NCBI GenBank assembly: GCA_020081605.1
Contig: JAHREC010000049.1
Location: 806,001-870,000 of the forward strand
Source of the DNA: Albifimbria verrucaria
Taxonomy: Eukaryota; Ascomycota; Sordariomycetes; Hypocreales; Stachybotryaceae
Reading direction: 5' to 3'
DNA length: 64,000 bases
The position numbers were made by a program, and so were the translations under genes. Of this stretch, positions 36,359 through 48,314 are shown one piece after another; position 1 is the stretch's first letter; each line of letters begins with the position of its first letter. The notes beneath the pieces are model-generated. The model searched no databases. It had not been told where the DNA came from and saw nothing but the letters and a program-made list of their open reading frames with translations.

Positions 36359-37426
36359 ATGGCTGTCAACCTGCAAGCCGTCCACGACGAAATGGTCCTC
36401 CTCGCCTACGAGGCCGGCCGGATGATGCTCGCCGCCAACCCGGCCGAGCTCGACACCGGCACCAAGCTCAACTGTACGCCATGACCAAATTCTCCCTTCC
36501 TCTGTCGCGTAGGTTCGGATACTTGCCTCCCCCACAGGTTCGAACCTTCGCTCCTTCGGCTGTTCGGTGCCAGAACAAAAAGGGCTGACTGACTTGGGGC
36601 GGCAGCGGTCGACATTGTCACTGAGGCGGATAAGAACGTCGAGAAGATGGTCTCGTCGCGCCTGTCTGCGGCGTTTCCTGACATTGCCTTTATGGGTGAG
36701 GAGACGTACAAGCCTGGCATGCGTGTTGGCGCGGAGCCTACTTTCATTGTCGACCCCATTGACGGTACGGGCCCGCCGGTTGTGTCCTGGACGCCATGCT
36801 GACCCTGCGTAGGAACCACCAACTTCGTACACTCCTTCCCCAACGCCTGCATCTCCTCGGCCTCGCCGTCGAACGCCGCCCCGTCGTCGGCGTCATCTAC
36901 AACCCTGGCAGGACCTGCTCTTTACCGCGATCAAGGGCCAGGGCGCCTACATGACCCGCGTCAAGGGCACTACTCCGCAGAAGCTGCCCTCGCACGCACA
37001 CCCTGTCCTCTTGAGGGTCTCGGCAGTGCCCTCGTCGCCATCGAATGGGGTTCCAACCGTGACGGCCCCAACTTCGACCTCAAGACGGAGGTGTTCCGGA
37101 AGCTGGCCGCGACCAAGGAGACCGGCGGCGCCATGGTCCACTCCCTGCGCTCGCTGGGCTCTGCTGCCCTGAATATTTCCGCCGTGGCTGCCGGCCAGAT
37201 GGACATGTACTGGGAGGGCGGCTGCTGGGCGTGGGATGTCTGCGCTGGATGGTGCATTCTCAGCGAGGCCGGCGGCAAGATGGTCAGCGGAAACCCGGGC
37301 AACTGGGAGCCCGCGCTGGAGGAGCGTGTGTACCTTGCGGTTAGAGGTGCGCCGAGCGGCCAGGACGAGATTGTAGAGGAGTTCTGGAAGGTCATTGGCG
37401 ACGGAAAGATGGACTACTCGGTGTAA
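36359..37426 (+). CDS. Inositol-1-monophosphatase family protein
   Basis: A Mg-dependent, Li-sensitive phosphatase family member that releases myo-inositol from inositol monophosphates; some fungal relatives (QutG) sit in quinate clusters, but no quinate gene is seen here. Exons are 36359-36473 (MAVNLQAVHDEMVLLAYEAG), 36606-36764 and 36813-37426; introns are 36474-36605 and 36765-36812. Metal-binding motifs are visible: MGEETYKPG, DPIDGTTNFVH (split by intron 2 within DG) and CWAWDVCAGWCILSEAGG near 37230. The end is GKMDYSV then TAA at 37424-37426. Frame breaks near 36855, 36903 and 36980 each need one added base, at least one in a run of C. Length (about 300 residues) is normal. Confidence 0.9.
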
Positions 37427-37790
37427 GTCGAGTGTCTTTTTCTTGTTATACAATGGCTAGCCTAGCATGAGTGAATGAACCAGACTGCAAGTCAGCGTTT
37501 TCGCATCAACACGGGTCACTTGGAACACAGGATTTGAAGCATTCATTTCTTTTTCGATTAGCCTTGCTCAACGGCGCTCGAACCAAACCTCAGCCGCAGC
37601 GCGTGAAGACAACCTCATGCAGCATGAAACCCCAATACAAAGTCGTGAAAAAAATTCCTAGGAAACTCCAATGTACATCATGGTGGCCAATGTCCACCTT
37701 TTGACTACCCAGCAATGCCCTCTTCGCAACCCAGGATTAGGAACCATAGTTGTCCTGTTGATGTCATCCGCTTTTGTTTCGACCGCGCTC
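37427..37790. other. Convergent intergenic region
   Basis: These 364 bases lie between the ends of the inositol monophosphatase (+) and La (-) genes and hold both 3' UTRs. No conserved ORF is seen. Confidence 0.5.
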
Positions 37791-39128
37791 TTACTCCTCC
37801 TTGGTATCGACCTTCTTGGCGGCCGGGGCGCCCTCGGCGGGGCCGTCCTCCTCGCGGGATCGCTTGCTGCTGTCGGCAGTGGACTGGATGCGAGGCTGGG
37901 TACTGTGGTATTGTTAGCATTCAGTCTTGAGAATAGAATGAAGGATTGGAAACATACTCATTGGAGTTAAACTTCTGCTCCGTCTTGTTCTCGTCACGGC
38001 GGTTATCACGGCCATCCCTATCGCGACCACCACGGCCACGGCCACCACGACCACGACCACGGCCGCCACGGCCGCCACGGCCACCGTCCCGGCGGTCACG
38101 GAAGCCGTTCTTCTGGTCGTTCTCGCGTCTCTGCTTCCAGTCATCGGAGCCGTTCTGTCCACCACGGCCGCGACCTCGTCCGCCTCTGCTGGCATCGCGT
38201 CCCTCGTAGAACTTCTTGGCACCGTTGCTACTGGGCTCAATCTTGCCCTGACGGATGAGGTCGTTCTTCTCCTGGCAGTAATCGTGCTTGGACATGATCT
38301 TAAGGTCGTGGTCCTTCCACTTGGGAGCAGGGTCCAGCTTGAGGAAGTTCTTGGCGGTCTCCTCGTCGGCAAAGGTGACGAAAACGGAGCCCTTGAAGAG
38401 GTTCTCGTTGGTGCGGCGCAGCTTGACGGCCTTGACCTCGCCAAACTTGGCAAAAAAGCCTCGAGCTCGAACTGGGTATCGGGAGCCTCATCGCCAAAGC
38501 CCTTAACATAGACGGTAGCAGCCTCAGCCTTGGCCTTGAAGGCGGGCTGGGGCTTGTAGGCCACCTTGCGCTTGATGACCTCCTCTCCCTCCTCACCAGA
38601 AATCTCGAGGAAGCTGCTCTCCTTCAGAGCAGCGACAACAGCGCTGTAGGGCTGGAAGCTGCGCATGCGCTTGAAGCTGTGGATCGTCTTGACGGGGATG
38701 GGCTTGTTCTCGCTTCCACCGGCGGTCTCCACATGAATTTATCCTGGGGAAGTTCCAGTCGCCAAAGTAGAACTCAACCTAGAAAAGGGTCAGCCATTTC
38801 AAATCAGTTAGCGCAACGAAGCGGCAATTACCTGTTTGCGGATGGCAGCGGGATCGTCAGTCACCTCGCGGGTGCTGGGGTCAAACTTGCGGTTGTTGCG
38901 AAGGTTCTCACGGTCAATCTGGGCGGTGGTCTTGAGGATCTTGGGCTCGGCGGCACCGTCCTCCTTCTCGGCGACCTTCTCATCCTTGGCCTCGGTCTCG
39001 GAGGCGGCAGCAGGCTTCTCGTCGTTGGCCTCGGTCTGCGCAGCGTCGACCTGGTCAACCTGCTTCTCCTCAGCAGGCTGGGCCTCGACAGCCTCGACGG
39101 GCTTGGTGACGGCTTCGGCGTCGCTCAT
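37791..39128 (-). CDS. LHP1: La protein homologue with RGG-rich C-terminus
   Basis: A nuclear RNA chaperone that binds the UUU-3'OH ends of nascent pol III transcripts such as pre-tRNAs. Exon 1 (38832-39128) starts MSDAEAVTKPVEAV and is very acidic, then DPAAIRKQ begins the La motif. Intron 38780-38831. Exon 2 continues VEFYFGDWNFP, QDKFMW, and PVKTIHSFKRMRSFQP, the La winged helix. An RRM1 follows (ATVYVKGFGDEAPD, then GSVFVTFADEETAKNFL). The C-terminus is an RGG/GRG tract near 38020-38190 and a basic KRSREEDG tail after the last intron (37903-37966), ending AAKKVDTKEE. Frame breaks near 38752 (CCCC run) and 38458 (TTTTT run) each need one base. The assignment is firm; whether it is La or a La-related protein rests on the La motif plus single RRM arrangement. 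Confidence 0.88.
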
Positions 39129-39559
39129 GGTTGGAAGATGGTGGAATAAAGAGATGTAGGTCGCAACAAAGGAACAAGCCGAGTCTATCAAAGGAGATGG
39201 ATGTCAGTCACAGTTCAAGACTGCCTGGTGGCGGGGTAGTCGAGTCATCAGGCGCAGGCATGCAAGGGTCGCAAAGGCCGGATGAGTCAAATGGCTTACC
39301 TTGGCTTATTCAATGGTATTGCGCAAGAATCGCGGAGATGGATAGGATATCAGGGTATGCGCGCTCGTCCAAGTAGAGCGACAATTGGAGATTGTCGCGG
39401 GTGAAAGGGAGAGGGAGGAGCACAAGGTTGGGAGAATTGAGGAGCAGAGAAAAACAAAAAAGCGAAATTCTGCCATGCGGGAACAGGCGGCACCTGCTGG
39501 GAGAATTTCGTTTGGGGGCCTCACCGCCTGCCGCAAACGCACTAAACGCGCTGCTCCAG

Positions 39560-39573
39560 TGCGGTATACCGCA
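39560..39573. promoter_or_regulatory. 14-base perfect palindrome containing CGG-N4-CCG
   Basis: The sequence TGCGGTATACCGCA reads identically on both strands. It contains inverted CGG triplets spaced by four bases, which is the format recognised by some fungal Zn2Cys6 dimers. It lies about 430 bases upstream of the La start codon. Function is inferred from form only. Confidence 0.35.
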
Positions 39574-39600
39574 TAGCACAGTACGACACGGCACGGCATA

Positions 39601-39622
39601 GCACAGCACAGTAATGCTGTGC
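39601..39622. repeat. Short perfect inverted repeat (8-base stem)
   Basis: GCACAGCA and TGCTGTGC form a perfect 8-base stem around a 6-base loop, embedded in a run of related GCACAG/GGCACGGCAT units. It may be a degenerate simple repeat. Confidence 0.5.
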
Positions 39623-39837
39623 AGCGCATCGCAGGCCCCACTCGGCCCTTCCCGAGCTCCCAGCCTCCTCCTCCTCCCCACTTACATGTTCTTGTGTCTG
39701 TTGTTGTGCTTTACTTTGAGGTTCAGGTCAATGAGTAGACATCCCAAGAGAGCCTGGAACTTCCAATACAGTATCTAGCAATTCACAATTTTGACGTGTA
39801 AATTTCCTCAAGTCAAAGCTCATGTTTTCTTTGTGAA

Positions 39838-39872
39838 TTCTTTCTTTCTTTCTTTCTTTTCTTCTTTTTTTT
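39838..39872. repeat. TTTC microsatellite tract
   Basis: Several consecutive TTTC units followed by a CTTC and T-rich stretch are seen in the intergenic DNA before the NACHT gene. Confidence 0.7.
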
Positions 39873-40542
39873 CTCTGTATTTCATCTGGTATTACAGGTT
39901 ACGGTACCTGCCGGAAAAAATGGTGGCAACTGAAGATAAAACATTACAGCAGATAGTGCTCATTCACGAGGTTTGATCTGATAAACTGTACTTTATTTTC
40001 CCCATGTAACCGAGATCAAATTATTTCACCCTTTTCCAGTGCCAGCTTCGCCTTTGTATCTCGGCATTATAATTGCTGGTACAGTTGATTGCGCTCTAAA
40101 CTAGCTGCTGCTAACTGTGGGGCAGATAATAGAAGAGAGGCTTCGCAGACCGTAGGTCATGGAAACCAGCACGTCTTGATAGAGGCTGGATAAGGGAATA
40201 TGATTCCGCAAGAACTGCAATTCGACCCATAAGATAATATGGCTTTACTGGAAAACCTCTGCTCCATTTTCTTATGCTTGCTTGCTCAGGCCATTTAAGT
40301 CAAGAAAGCCATGCCGTGCTGCTGAAATGACCCAAATTCCTGTATTCCTACAGAAGGGCCTTGGGGTCAATATATGGTATGTCATTAATGATTGGCCGGA
40401 TACAGTTCAGAGAATCACGCGAATGCATTACTCCGCCTCAGCCCCAGCCTCAGCCTGATCGTTCCAAGCTCAAACAGCCTGTCAATATTTTATCCTGTTC
40501 GGTATTGATACTCAAAGGCTGCGAGATAACAAAACATTTACG

Positions 40543-43500
40543 ATGTCGGGCTTCGAGGCTCTTGGACTTGCTGCCAATATCATGCAAGTCATTGGCTTCG
40601 CAATAAATACAGCGTCTTGTTGCCGCGCTATTTACAATGGCGATCCCACAGATGAGACCGTTTTACACGAGCATGCAACTTCTATAAGCAAGGCGGCAAG
40701 TAGGCTACTAGACTCATCTCGGAAGATTCAACCACAGATTTCAGTTGAGAAGGACCTACTTAACTTGGCGAAGAAATGTAGCGAGGTTGCTCAACAACTG
40801 CAAGATGAGTTGCGCTCCATCACAAACTCTCGTCAGAAAAAGAGTGCATATAAAGCAGTCAAAAGTATGACCAAGTCTCTCTTCAATAAGAGAAGAGTAG
40901 AGAAGCTAGAAAGGAGTCTTCAGAACTACAGGCATTCCATGGAGACGCAAATTCTCGTTCAGCTCTAGTAAGCCCAAGATGCCGTCTACAATGATGAACC
41001 TTTGACTAACTGGGGTTGTGATAAAGTGAAAGAAGTCAATTGGCCGAGTTCTCTCAATCTCATGGCTTTGCAAAACTCTCTGAGGATATGAAACACTTCG
41101 TTTCTCAGCTAATCGCGGGGCATACGAAACTAGATGATCTCATAGCCCTCGAACACCGTGTTATTCAGAACACGAACCAGGCGCAAGATCTTATTAATAC
41201 TCATATCTCAACTGCGCTTGAGAAACAACGAATAAGTACCTTGACTGATAATGATCGCAAGCAGTTTCTTGGAAGCTTTAAATTTCCGGAAATGAACCAA
41301 CGATTTAACGAGATTGTTGATCCAGATGAAACATTTTTCACACGTGTATTCGCCTCTTATGATGCGATAAAGCCTGGAAGATCCAAAGAGCATCAGCTAG
41401 TCGAAGCTACGAGTACCGAGATACTCGGAACCCTGGAAATCGCCAAAGAATTGGATAGAATCAACATCAGATCGGACGATTTGATTGACAAGAACTGGCT
41501 CACATTCACAAGCTGGCTGAAATCACAGGACAGGCTCTTCTGGATCCAGGGAAGCCCGGCTCAGGAAAAAGTACACTTCTTAGATTTCTCGTTTCCAATC
41601 CCTGACCCAAGAACTACTGGATCAATGGCAACCTAAAACGGTCGTTATTTCACATTTTTATGGAAAATTGGAAGCCCTCTACAAAACAATTTAAAAGGTT
41701 TATTTTGTCATCTGATTCACGAAGTCCTTTCTTGCTCTCAGAATAACCAACTTGTTGATAAACTCTTCCACGAACACGCAGATCGGCGACCAAAAGACAC
41801 AACAAATGACTGGTCTGTCTCTGCATTGAGAGAAATTGTGCAGCGGGTCATTAAAGGTTCATGCCAGCCTCTTGCCATTTTCATTGATGGTCTTGATGAG
41901 GTAAACGATAAAGATGGAGTCTCCAGCATCTTGGATGTCGTCACCATTCTGCAGAGCTATGAGAATGTCAAACTTTGTGTCAGCAGTCGACCAGAATGGG
42001 CTTTCCATGTCCATCTTGGACAAGTACCGACACTCAAACTTCACGAGCTCATGGAATTTGACATGCGTGAGTTCGTACATCATGAACTGGGACGTATACC
42101 GGAATCAGAATATGCTTCGTCCAGGCTCAAGGAGACCATCACTGAGGGACTTCTTGGAAAAGCACAAGGAGTGTTCCTGTGGCTGAATCTTGCAGTTCGA
42201 CACATCAAAAATGGCATCAGGAATCTAGATACTGAGAACCAGCTTTTTCAACGACTAGAGCAGCTCCCGAGCGCGCTGGAGGATCTCTATGCAGATATGT
42301 GGCAGAGACTCAACGATGATCAAGATATATACAAAGAACAGGCCGCACTATACTTGAAACTCATCCTTGATAGAGCCGAAAGAACCAACATGCAATCAGA
42401 CAACTTGTTCAATATAGCAATAGCGTATAACGATACTATCCAGGATGCGCTGCTTGACTGCAAGAAAGAAATTGACGGCTATCAATTAAACAAGCTTTGT
42501 GAAAGGACAAAGAGAGAAATTTTGACACGTTGCGCTGGGCTGGTGGAGATCCAAGAGATAGTATCTAAGCGGAGAATTTCCCTTTGATGGTACATGCCAC
42601 CATGTTAGCGCTGCCTTTCATACCAGACCAGTTTTCATTCACCGAACTGTAGTGGATTTCTTGAGAGACACCGAGTTTGGCAAGCGGTTGCTAGATTACG
42701 ATACATCGTCGAATTTCTACCTAAGATTGCGCGCGCTTAAAGCTTGCCTAGCTATGACGCGAACTTCTGCATGGTACTATGGCAGGCGATCCAGGGCGTC
42801 ATGGCGTGACTGTTACCAATGGTTGAACCTTTTGTCTTCTTCTTGCGGGCTAGAGAAGACATTTCCTGAGATGCTTCGATTGGCGCTAGCTTTCTATGAT
42901 AACGACATCTTGCTTTGGACGCCCTACACGACTGGCTACAAAAGCTTTCTGTCGCCAAAACCTGATTTGACGAGCGCCATAGCTCGTTTTCCGCCTTTCG
43001 CCAGTTTTGTCACGACATCAGTATCGTCCAGAGATGCAAATTTTGCAACACAAGTCCTACGAGATATGTGGCAATGGACTGATATTAGAATGTCCGTGGA
43101 GCGCTTGCCTCGGGTGTCTTTTCTTGAGTCTCTACTTGAGCTTGGCGCAGATGTCTTATCTTCTGATGTCTCTCTTGTCAGCCAAACAGTTGGGCCACTA
43201 TGGTTTGTGAATTATGGATGCCCGACAGCTTTTTTGCAACCATAGCCACAAGCTTTCTATTAAATCTAGTGCATAGAGTGGCTATTCTCGATGATAGAGC
43301 ACGTTTATTTATAGGGATGCAGGAAAGAAGCGTACGAGCAATGATGGAAATAGCTACTTGCTTGGTAAAAGCCTGTTCACATCGGATGGGCGAGACTCAT
43401 CGGACTTTGGTTCTGTTGGAAAAGCATCGTGACTTCTCCTTACTGTCTCCAATTCATCTAAACCGATTCCTTATAACAGAAACGCCTAGACTTTATGGTC

Positions 43501-43951
43501 TTGCCACATGGTTCACTATTATTCTGGACGTCAATATATTTGCGCTCGTTTCCTACGTTACACAACTAAGTACATCGCTTATGAACAAAAAGACCGCACC
43601 GACTACAGAGAATCTATTTGAAGAGATAGCAAGAGATGATATAATTGCACGATACGCTATTGTCACAGGCCCAGGGGGAGGAAATGCTACCGCTTTCTCG
43701 AGCAGGATATCATGACCTATATGGTCAATGCTACCATGCCGGGGTTCTACGAAAAACCCGTAGCTTCCTGTGCATTGCCTCCTCCTTGGATAAGCACACA
43801 CTTAGACTCCAGGTTGTACGAGCAGGTAGACTTGGAGTATACCATATATGGGCTGGCAAAAGAGAGGAAAGGGTTTATATCTCTCGAAGACGCAGGCATA
43901 CGCCCACCTGACGGGGATTCGAAGTATGAGTTAAGTGACAGTTCTGAATAG
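40543..43951 (+). CDS. NACHT-domain NLR-like (STAND) protein, DUF7791-type C-terminal region
   Basis: A fungal STAND/NLR-like protein, of the class implicated in heterokaryon incompatibility and innate recognition. Exon 1 (40543-40967) begins MSGFEALGLAANIMQVIGF, an N-terminal helical domain common to these proteins; intron 40968-41026 (branch CTAAC); exon 2 continues YERSQLAEFSQSHGF. The P-loop should read GKPGSGKSTLLRFL near 41550 but is out of frame as written; one G in the preceding run restores it. Walker B is ALAIFIDGLDEVNDKDG-like (PLAIFIDGLDEVND, near 41890). LVHHELGR-like and SALEDLYADMWQRL motifs follow, typical of NACHT proteins with a DUF7791 region, then IHRTVVDFLRDTEF. More frame breaks lie near 41600, 41655, 42560, 43235 and 43680; the conserved order stays intact. 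The C-terminus reads PPDGDSKYELSDSSE. I see no ankyrin, WD or TPR repeats after the core. Confidence 0.8.
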
Positions 43952-44442
43952 AAAGCGACGAAGAGTGAGTGGCATGTCGAGCTCAATGCAATTGACTTGG
44001 ATAGTTGGATCGGATCTGACTGGTGCAATCCACCGTCCCACATCGACAGTGCAGCTGGACCTTGTTGTGTCCATGATGTGATTAAAATAAGCTTGATGTG
44101 GTGAAATGAAACCCCACTGTTTGCGCTAGTCTGCCATGGAAGCTTGGTAGCCCATCATGGAGCCAACAGCGCCATTTGATTGGCAGGGAGTTCCTGTTTC
44201 CGCTGGTACCTGGCAGATGTACTACGTACCTCTGTACCAGAGTTCATGATGTCAGACTCGGTCGAGACTCGTAAATTTGGAAGCCGCGGTTGCGCTGCCT
44301 GCGAGCCAATTTTGGCCAGACTTCTTCCTTCAAAACCCCAACAGCCCTGGCCCTCCCTCCATAAGACTTTCTCGCAACGACGATGCGCTCTGCGTAGAAC
44401 CAGGTCTCATTGACCTGACTGCACCCGTGTCTGACCACCAGC
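43952..44442. other. Intergenic region
   Basis: No gene is recognised. It separates the NACHT gene from the phospholipase gene transcribed in the same direction and should contain the latter's promoter. Confidence 0.5.
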
Positions 44443-46897
44443 ATGAGGCACCGACTCACCCGCGTCGCCGGCTTGGCGAAGCTTCGCTCACACCCCGGCA
44501 ATCCACTCTCCATCACAGGTTTGCGCGCCTTCACAGACAAACACGCCACGGCTTCTTCACAGGGCCAAAGCCGCAGCCCACCTGATCCAAGTCGAGGTCA
44601 ACTGTCCCGCTGGCCATTGTCACCGGCAGCCTCTTCGTCTGGTGGCTCTATCCATCCGAGGACTTTGAGCGTCTCTCTTCCAAGCACAAGAAGCTCGAGG
44701 CACGCTATAGAGATGAACTAGAAGAAGCCACAGCCAGCGAAGAAGACGAAGATTATGACCAATCCACATGGGCCAAGCTTGTGCGACGCTTCCAATTGTC
44801 TGCCCTGGCTACCGATATCCAATGGACCGCCCTGCCGGACAAGCTCGTAGATACCATTTTACCAGACTGGTCCAAGCTCATTCCTGGCTATGTGAGAAAG
44901 CTTCAGCGAGAGCTTTCCATGGCCCCGGGGTCTCTGCTGATGAAATCTGGAACGAGGCTCACGATTCTCTCATTCATCCCGAGATCCGGTACACGGCCCA
45001 GGTCCGTGTTTCTGATGAGCTGTGCGACGAGGAAAGGGAATTCTTGTCTAGGCGTCGCAAATACACGCGTGTTGCGCTCGCGAAATATCTCGATATCGAC
45101 GAGAACGATATTCATCCCGACGATGTGCCAACGATTGCCATGTGCGGGTCTGGTGGAGGTCTTCGCGCCCTCGTTGCCGGGACTGGTTCGTTAATTGCTA
45201 CCGAGGACGATGGCTTGTTTGACTGCGTGACGTATACTTCAGGCGTCAGTGGGACATGTTGGTTGCAAGCGCTATATTTCACTTCCTTCAACAAAGGAAG
45301 CTTGCGTTCACTTTTGGATCACATCAAATCTCGAGCTTCTGTCCACATTGCTTATCCTCCTGTCGCATTCCAACTGCTTACCAGTGCACCAACGAGTAAG
45401 CCCCTCTTAAGCGGATTGGTGGAGAAGTTACGAGGAGACAAGACCGCCGATTTTGGTCTCGTTGACGTTTATGGGCTGCTTCTAGCTGCCAGGTTCCTTA
45501 TCCCTAGAGGCGAACTTGGCGTCAATGATCGCGACTTTAAACTCTCAAACCAGAGCAGTTTCCTCAAGTACGGCCAGCACCCTTTACCTATCTATACCGC
45601 CGTCCGACATGAGATTCCCTGGAAAACACCACCGATGTTCCAGAATCGGCTCAGGTTGACGCTGCTCGAGCGGAGCAGTCCGACAAAAGGAGGCGTGGTT
45701 CCAATGGTTCGAAATCACACCATACGAATTTTTTGTGAAGAGTTTGGGGCAGGCGTGCCAACCTGGTCTCTTGGTCGAAAGTTTAGCAACGGAAAAGATG
45801 TTCCGCCCGAGCATGGATTCCATTTGCCTGAGCTTAGGATGCCCTTGATGCTGGCCATTTTCGGAAGTGCTTTCTGCGCAACCCTTAGCCACTACTACCG
45901 CGAAATCAGGCCCATGGTTCGAAGCATATCAGGCCTTGGAGCCATTGACGATTTGATTCACGGCAGAGACGACGACCTCAGCAAGGTTCACCCAATTGGC
46001 CCTGCTAGCATTCCGAATTTCGCGTATCAAATGCATGGAAAATTGGCAGAGTCTACACCCCAAGCATATACGATAACGAGTATATCCAGCTTATGGATGC
46101 TGGAATGTCCAATAACCTCCCCATCTATCCGCTACTCCGGCCTGGGCGTGAAGTCGATATTGTTGTTGCCTTCGATGCCTCTGCCGATATCAAGACTGAT
46201 AACTGGCTCTCCGTGGCTGATGGTTATGCCCGCCAGCGTGGTATCAAGGGATGGCCTGTAGGAATTGGATGGCCGAAGCCAGGCGAATCACCGAGCGAGG
46301 TCAAGAAAGAACTCATGGAGGCTCAAGCCGATTCTGTAGATGAAGCTGAACAACGAGTCAAAGACGCAAAGGAGGACCAAGCGGCACGTCGCCAGGATGC
46401 TGGCCAGGAGAGTGTGGATTTCAAGTCAGAAGACAATGAGACCAAGTTTAGTCCTGGTAATCAGACCGCTGGCGATCTGGGCTACTGCACTGTTTGGCTG
46501 GGGACAACGCAGGAACGCTCTTCGGAATCACCACCACCCTCTAAAGCTATCACTGATAGTGACTCCTGGAAACTGATGGAGCCTGACGCCGGCATTGCTG
46601 TCGTGTATCTCCTTTTCTCCAAAATGACAAAGTCCCGGGGATCTGCCCGGGATCGACTGATTTCCTGAGCACCTGGAATTTTGTATACACACCAGAGCAG
46701 ATTGACCAGGTAGTGCAGCTGGCCCACGCAAACTACGACGAGGGCAAGCAGCAAATCAAGTCCACGGTCCGCGCCGTCTACGAGCGAAAAAGCAACTCCG
46801 TGAGGAGGCCGAGAAGCAACGGCGGCGAGAGAGATATCGCCAAATGGCTACGAGCCACGTTGAAGCGCTTCTTGGAGACGGAGACCAATTCAGTTAG
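44443..46897 (+). CDS. Cytosolic phospholipase A2-like / lysophospholipase domain protein, membrane-anchored
   Basis: An acyl hydrolase of the cPLA2 catalytic-domain (PLA2_B) superfamily. Start 44443 gives MRHRLTRVAGLAKLRSHPG, an Arg-rich amphipathic-looking N-terminus suited to mitochondrial import, then a hydrophobic stretch (TVPLAIVTGSLFVWWLYP) before the soluble part. The oxyanion-type Gly-rich motif GSGGGLRALVAG is near 45150, and the nucleophile elbow SGVSGTCWLQA near 45245 corresponds to GLSGS of mammalian cPLA2. The distal catalytic Asp is likely in LMDAGMSNNLP near 46095, where DGG is usual and DAG is seen here. The C-terminus is a helical, charged tail ending EALLGDGDQFS with TAG at 46895-46897. 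Frame breaks occur near 44590, 44935, 46075, 46610 and 46790. Conserved parts join in order. The substrate and localisation are not certain. Confidence 0.85.
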
Positions 46898-47169
46898 AAG
46901 GAAAAAAACCCCAAAAATAAATGTAGACATCGCGAGATACCCAGTAAATATAATCAATAGATTGTATGAGTACGCTATATGACCCATTGTCGAGGAGTTT
47001 GCCTTTGTTCTACAGTATTTATAGTACAGCCATGCTTCCCAACCCACTCCCATAGCCTGTGAAAACCTCTCCTGATATTCCCCGATATATTTGTGTACAA
47101 GGCCCTGAACACGGGCGGACCATCATGTGTAAGATGGTACAGATGCAAGAGAAATGCCGAATTGATCAA
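46898..47169. other. Convergent intergenic region
   Basis: These 270 bases lie between the phospholipase (+) and mL44 (-) genes and hold both 3' UTRs. Confidence 0.5.
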
Positions 47170-48314
47170 CTAGACAATCTCACCGACATCGATGTGCGGC
47201 GCCGTCCAAGGCTTGGCATCCGGCGCGAACATGTCGCTAGGAACACGGACCTTGCCGCCCGGGCTATACAGGTACCAGGCCTTGAGAGCAGCAATGGAGG
47301 CCTTTGACGGGCCTGGACAAGGCTGGAGCCGGCACCCTCACCAAGCTTGTTCTTGCCGCTGTAGATGCCAACGACGAAGACGGGCGTACGCGACAGACGA
47401 CCGGTCTCAGACTCAAGGCGGGCCAGAGGCGCCTCGAAACCCTCACGCGCGCACAGCATGGACAACTCGCGGACGGGCTCCTGGAAGTGGAACATGCGCG
47501 AGAGATCGAGATCGCGGGAGAGGATGTGGGATGTGACGAAGGCCTTGGCGGCCTCACGGCCACAGTGGGTGTATATTGAGCCAACAATGGCCTGGACGCT
47601 TGACGCGAAAGCCTCGGCGCGGAGAATGGCGAACTTGTTCTCCTCGGTGGGGGCAGCGACCTTGTCACCGAAGGTGTCGTCAAGAACGACACGACTGCTC
47701 ACACCACGGCGGTAGTGGTTGTTGCGCTTATCCTCCGCGCGGACAACACCCTCGGTGGTAGTGACGAAGGGCTTGTTTTCCGACCACTGCAGCAGACCGG
47801 GATCGACCTCCTCTCCAGGGGCGGCGGCGGCCTCAATGCCCCAGCGCTCAGCAACACGGTGCAACGACGATGGACCGGAGTAGGCACGCAGGACCTCGTA
47901 CAGCACGCGAACGGGCAGGCGGGGCCACTTGCAGACCAGGTGCTCGAGGACGTGAAAGTTGATGAGGGAGGAGCCGAGGGCGGCGAGGCTGGTGTTGTTG
48001 AAGCGCGGCGCGGCGTCGGCGGAGGGCGTGACGAGGGCGCGCGCGAGCGTCTGCAGCGGGATCTGTTGGGAGAGGTAGAGTCGGGCGTGGAGGGCGGCGA
48101 GCTTGGCGGACTGGAGGGCTCGGGAGGGAGGCGGCGAGGGCAGCGGTCTGCTGGGCTCGGAGAAGTCGTCGACGGCGGGTTCTACGGCGGCCGCAGCGGA
48201 GGAGGATTGGCACCGCGCGGTGCTGGCCAGCAAGGTCTGTCTAGGGATGGAAGAAGCTCCTGCGCGAGCCGCGAGCACCTGGCCGCTCCATCTCGACACC
48301 CGTAACCTCTTCAT
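47170..48314 (-). CDS. MRPL3: Mitochondrial large-subunit ribosomal protein mL44 (MRPL3)
   Basis: A structural protein of the 54S mitoribosomal subunit with an RNase III-like fold that lacks catalytic function, plus a dsRNA-binding domain. Start at 48314 gives MKRLRVSRWSGQVLAARAG, an Arg/Ala-rich presequence ending near the RCQSSSAAAA segment. The RNase III-like part includes LAALGSSLINFHVLEHL and CKWPRLPVRVLYEVLRAY; then FAILRAEAFASSVQAIVGSI and SHILSRDLDLSRMFHFQEP. The dsRBD-like C-terminus has FVVGIYSGKNKLGEGAGSSL, then ASIAALKAWYLYSPGGKVR and ends PHIDVGEIV with TAG at 47170-47172. A single frame break lies near 47310 at the GSSL-to-KAS junction. No introns are seen. Identity is firm. Confidence 0.88.

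Larger units (their letters stand above)
39129..40542. other. Intergenic region upstream of La and of the NACHT gene
   Basis: No gene is seen in these 1.4 kb. The part at 39540-39630 holds a 14-base palindrome and a short hairpin described separately. A TTTC-repeat tract (about 39838-39870) follows. The sequence from about 39700 is more AT-rich. Confidence 0.5.
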
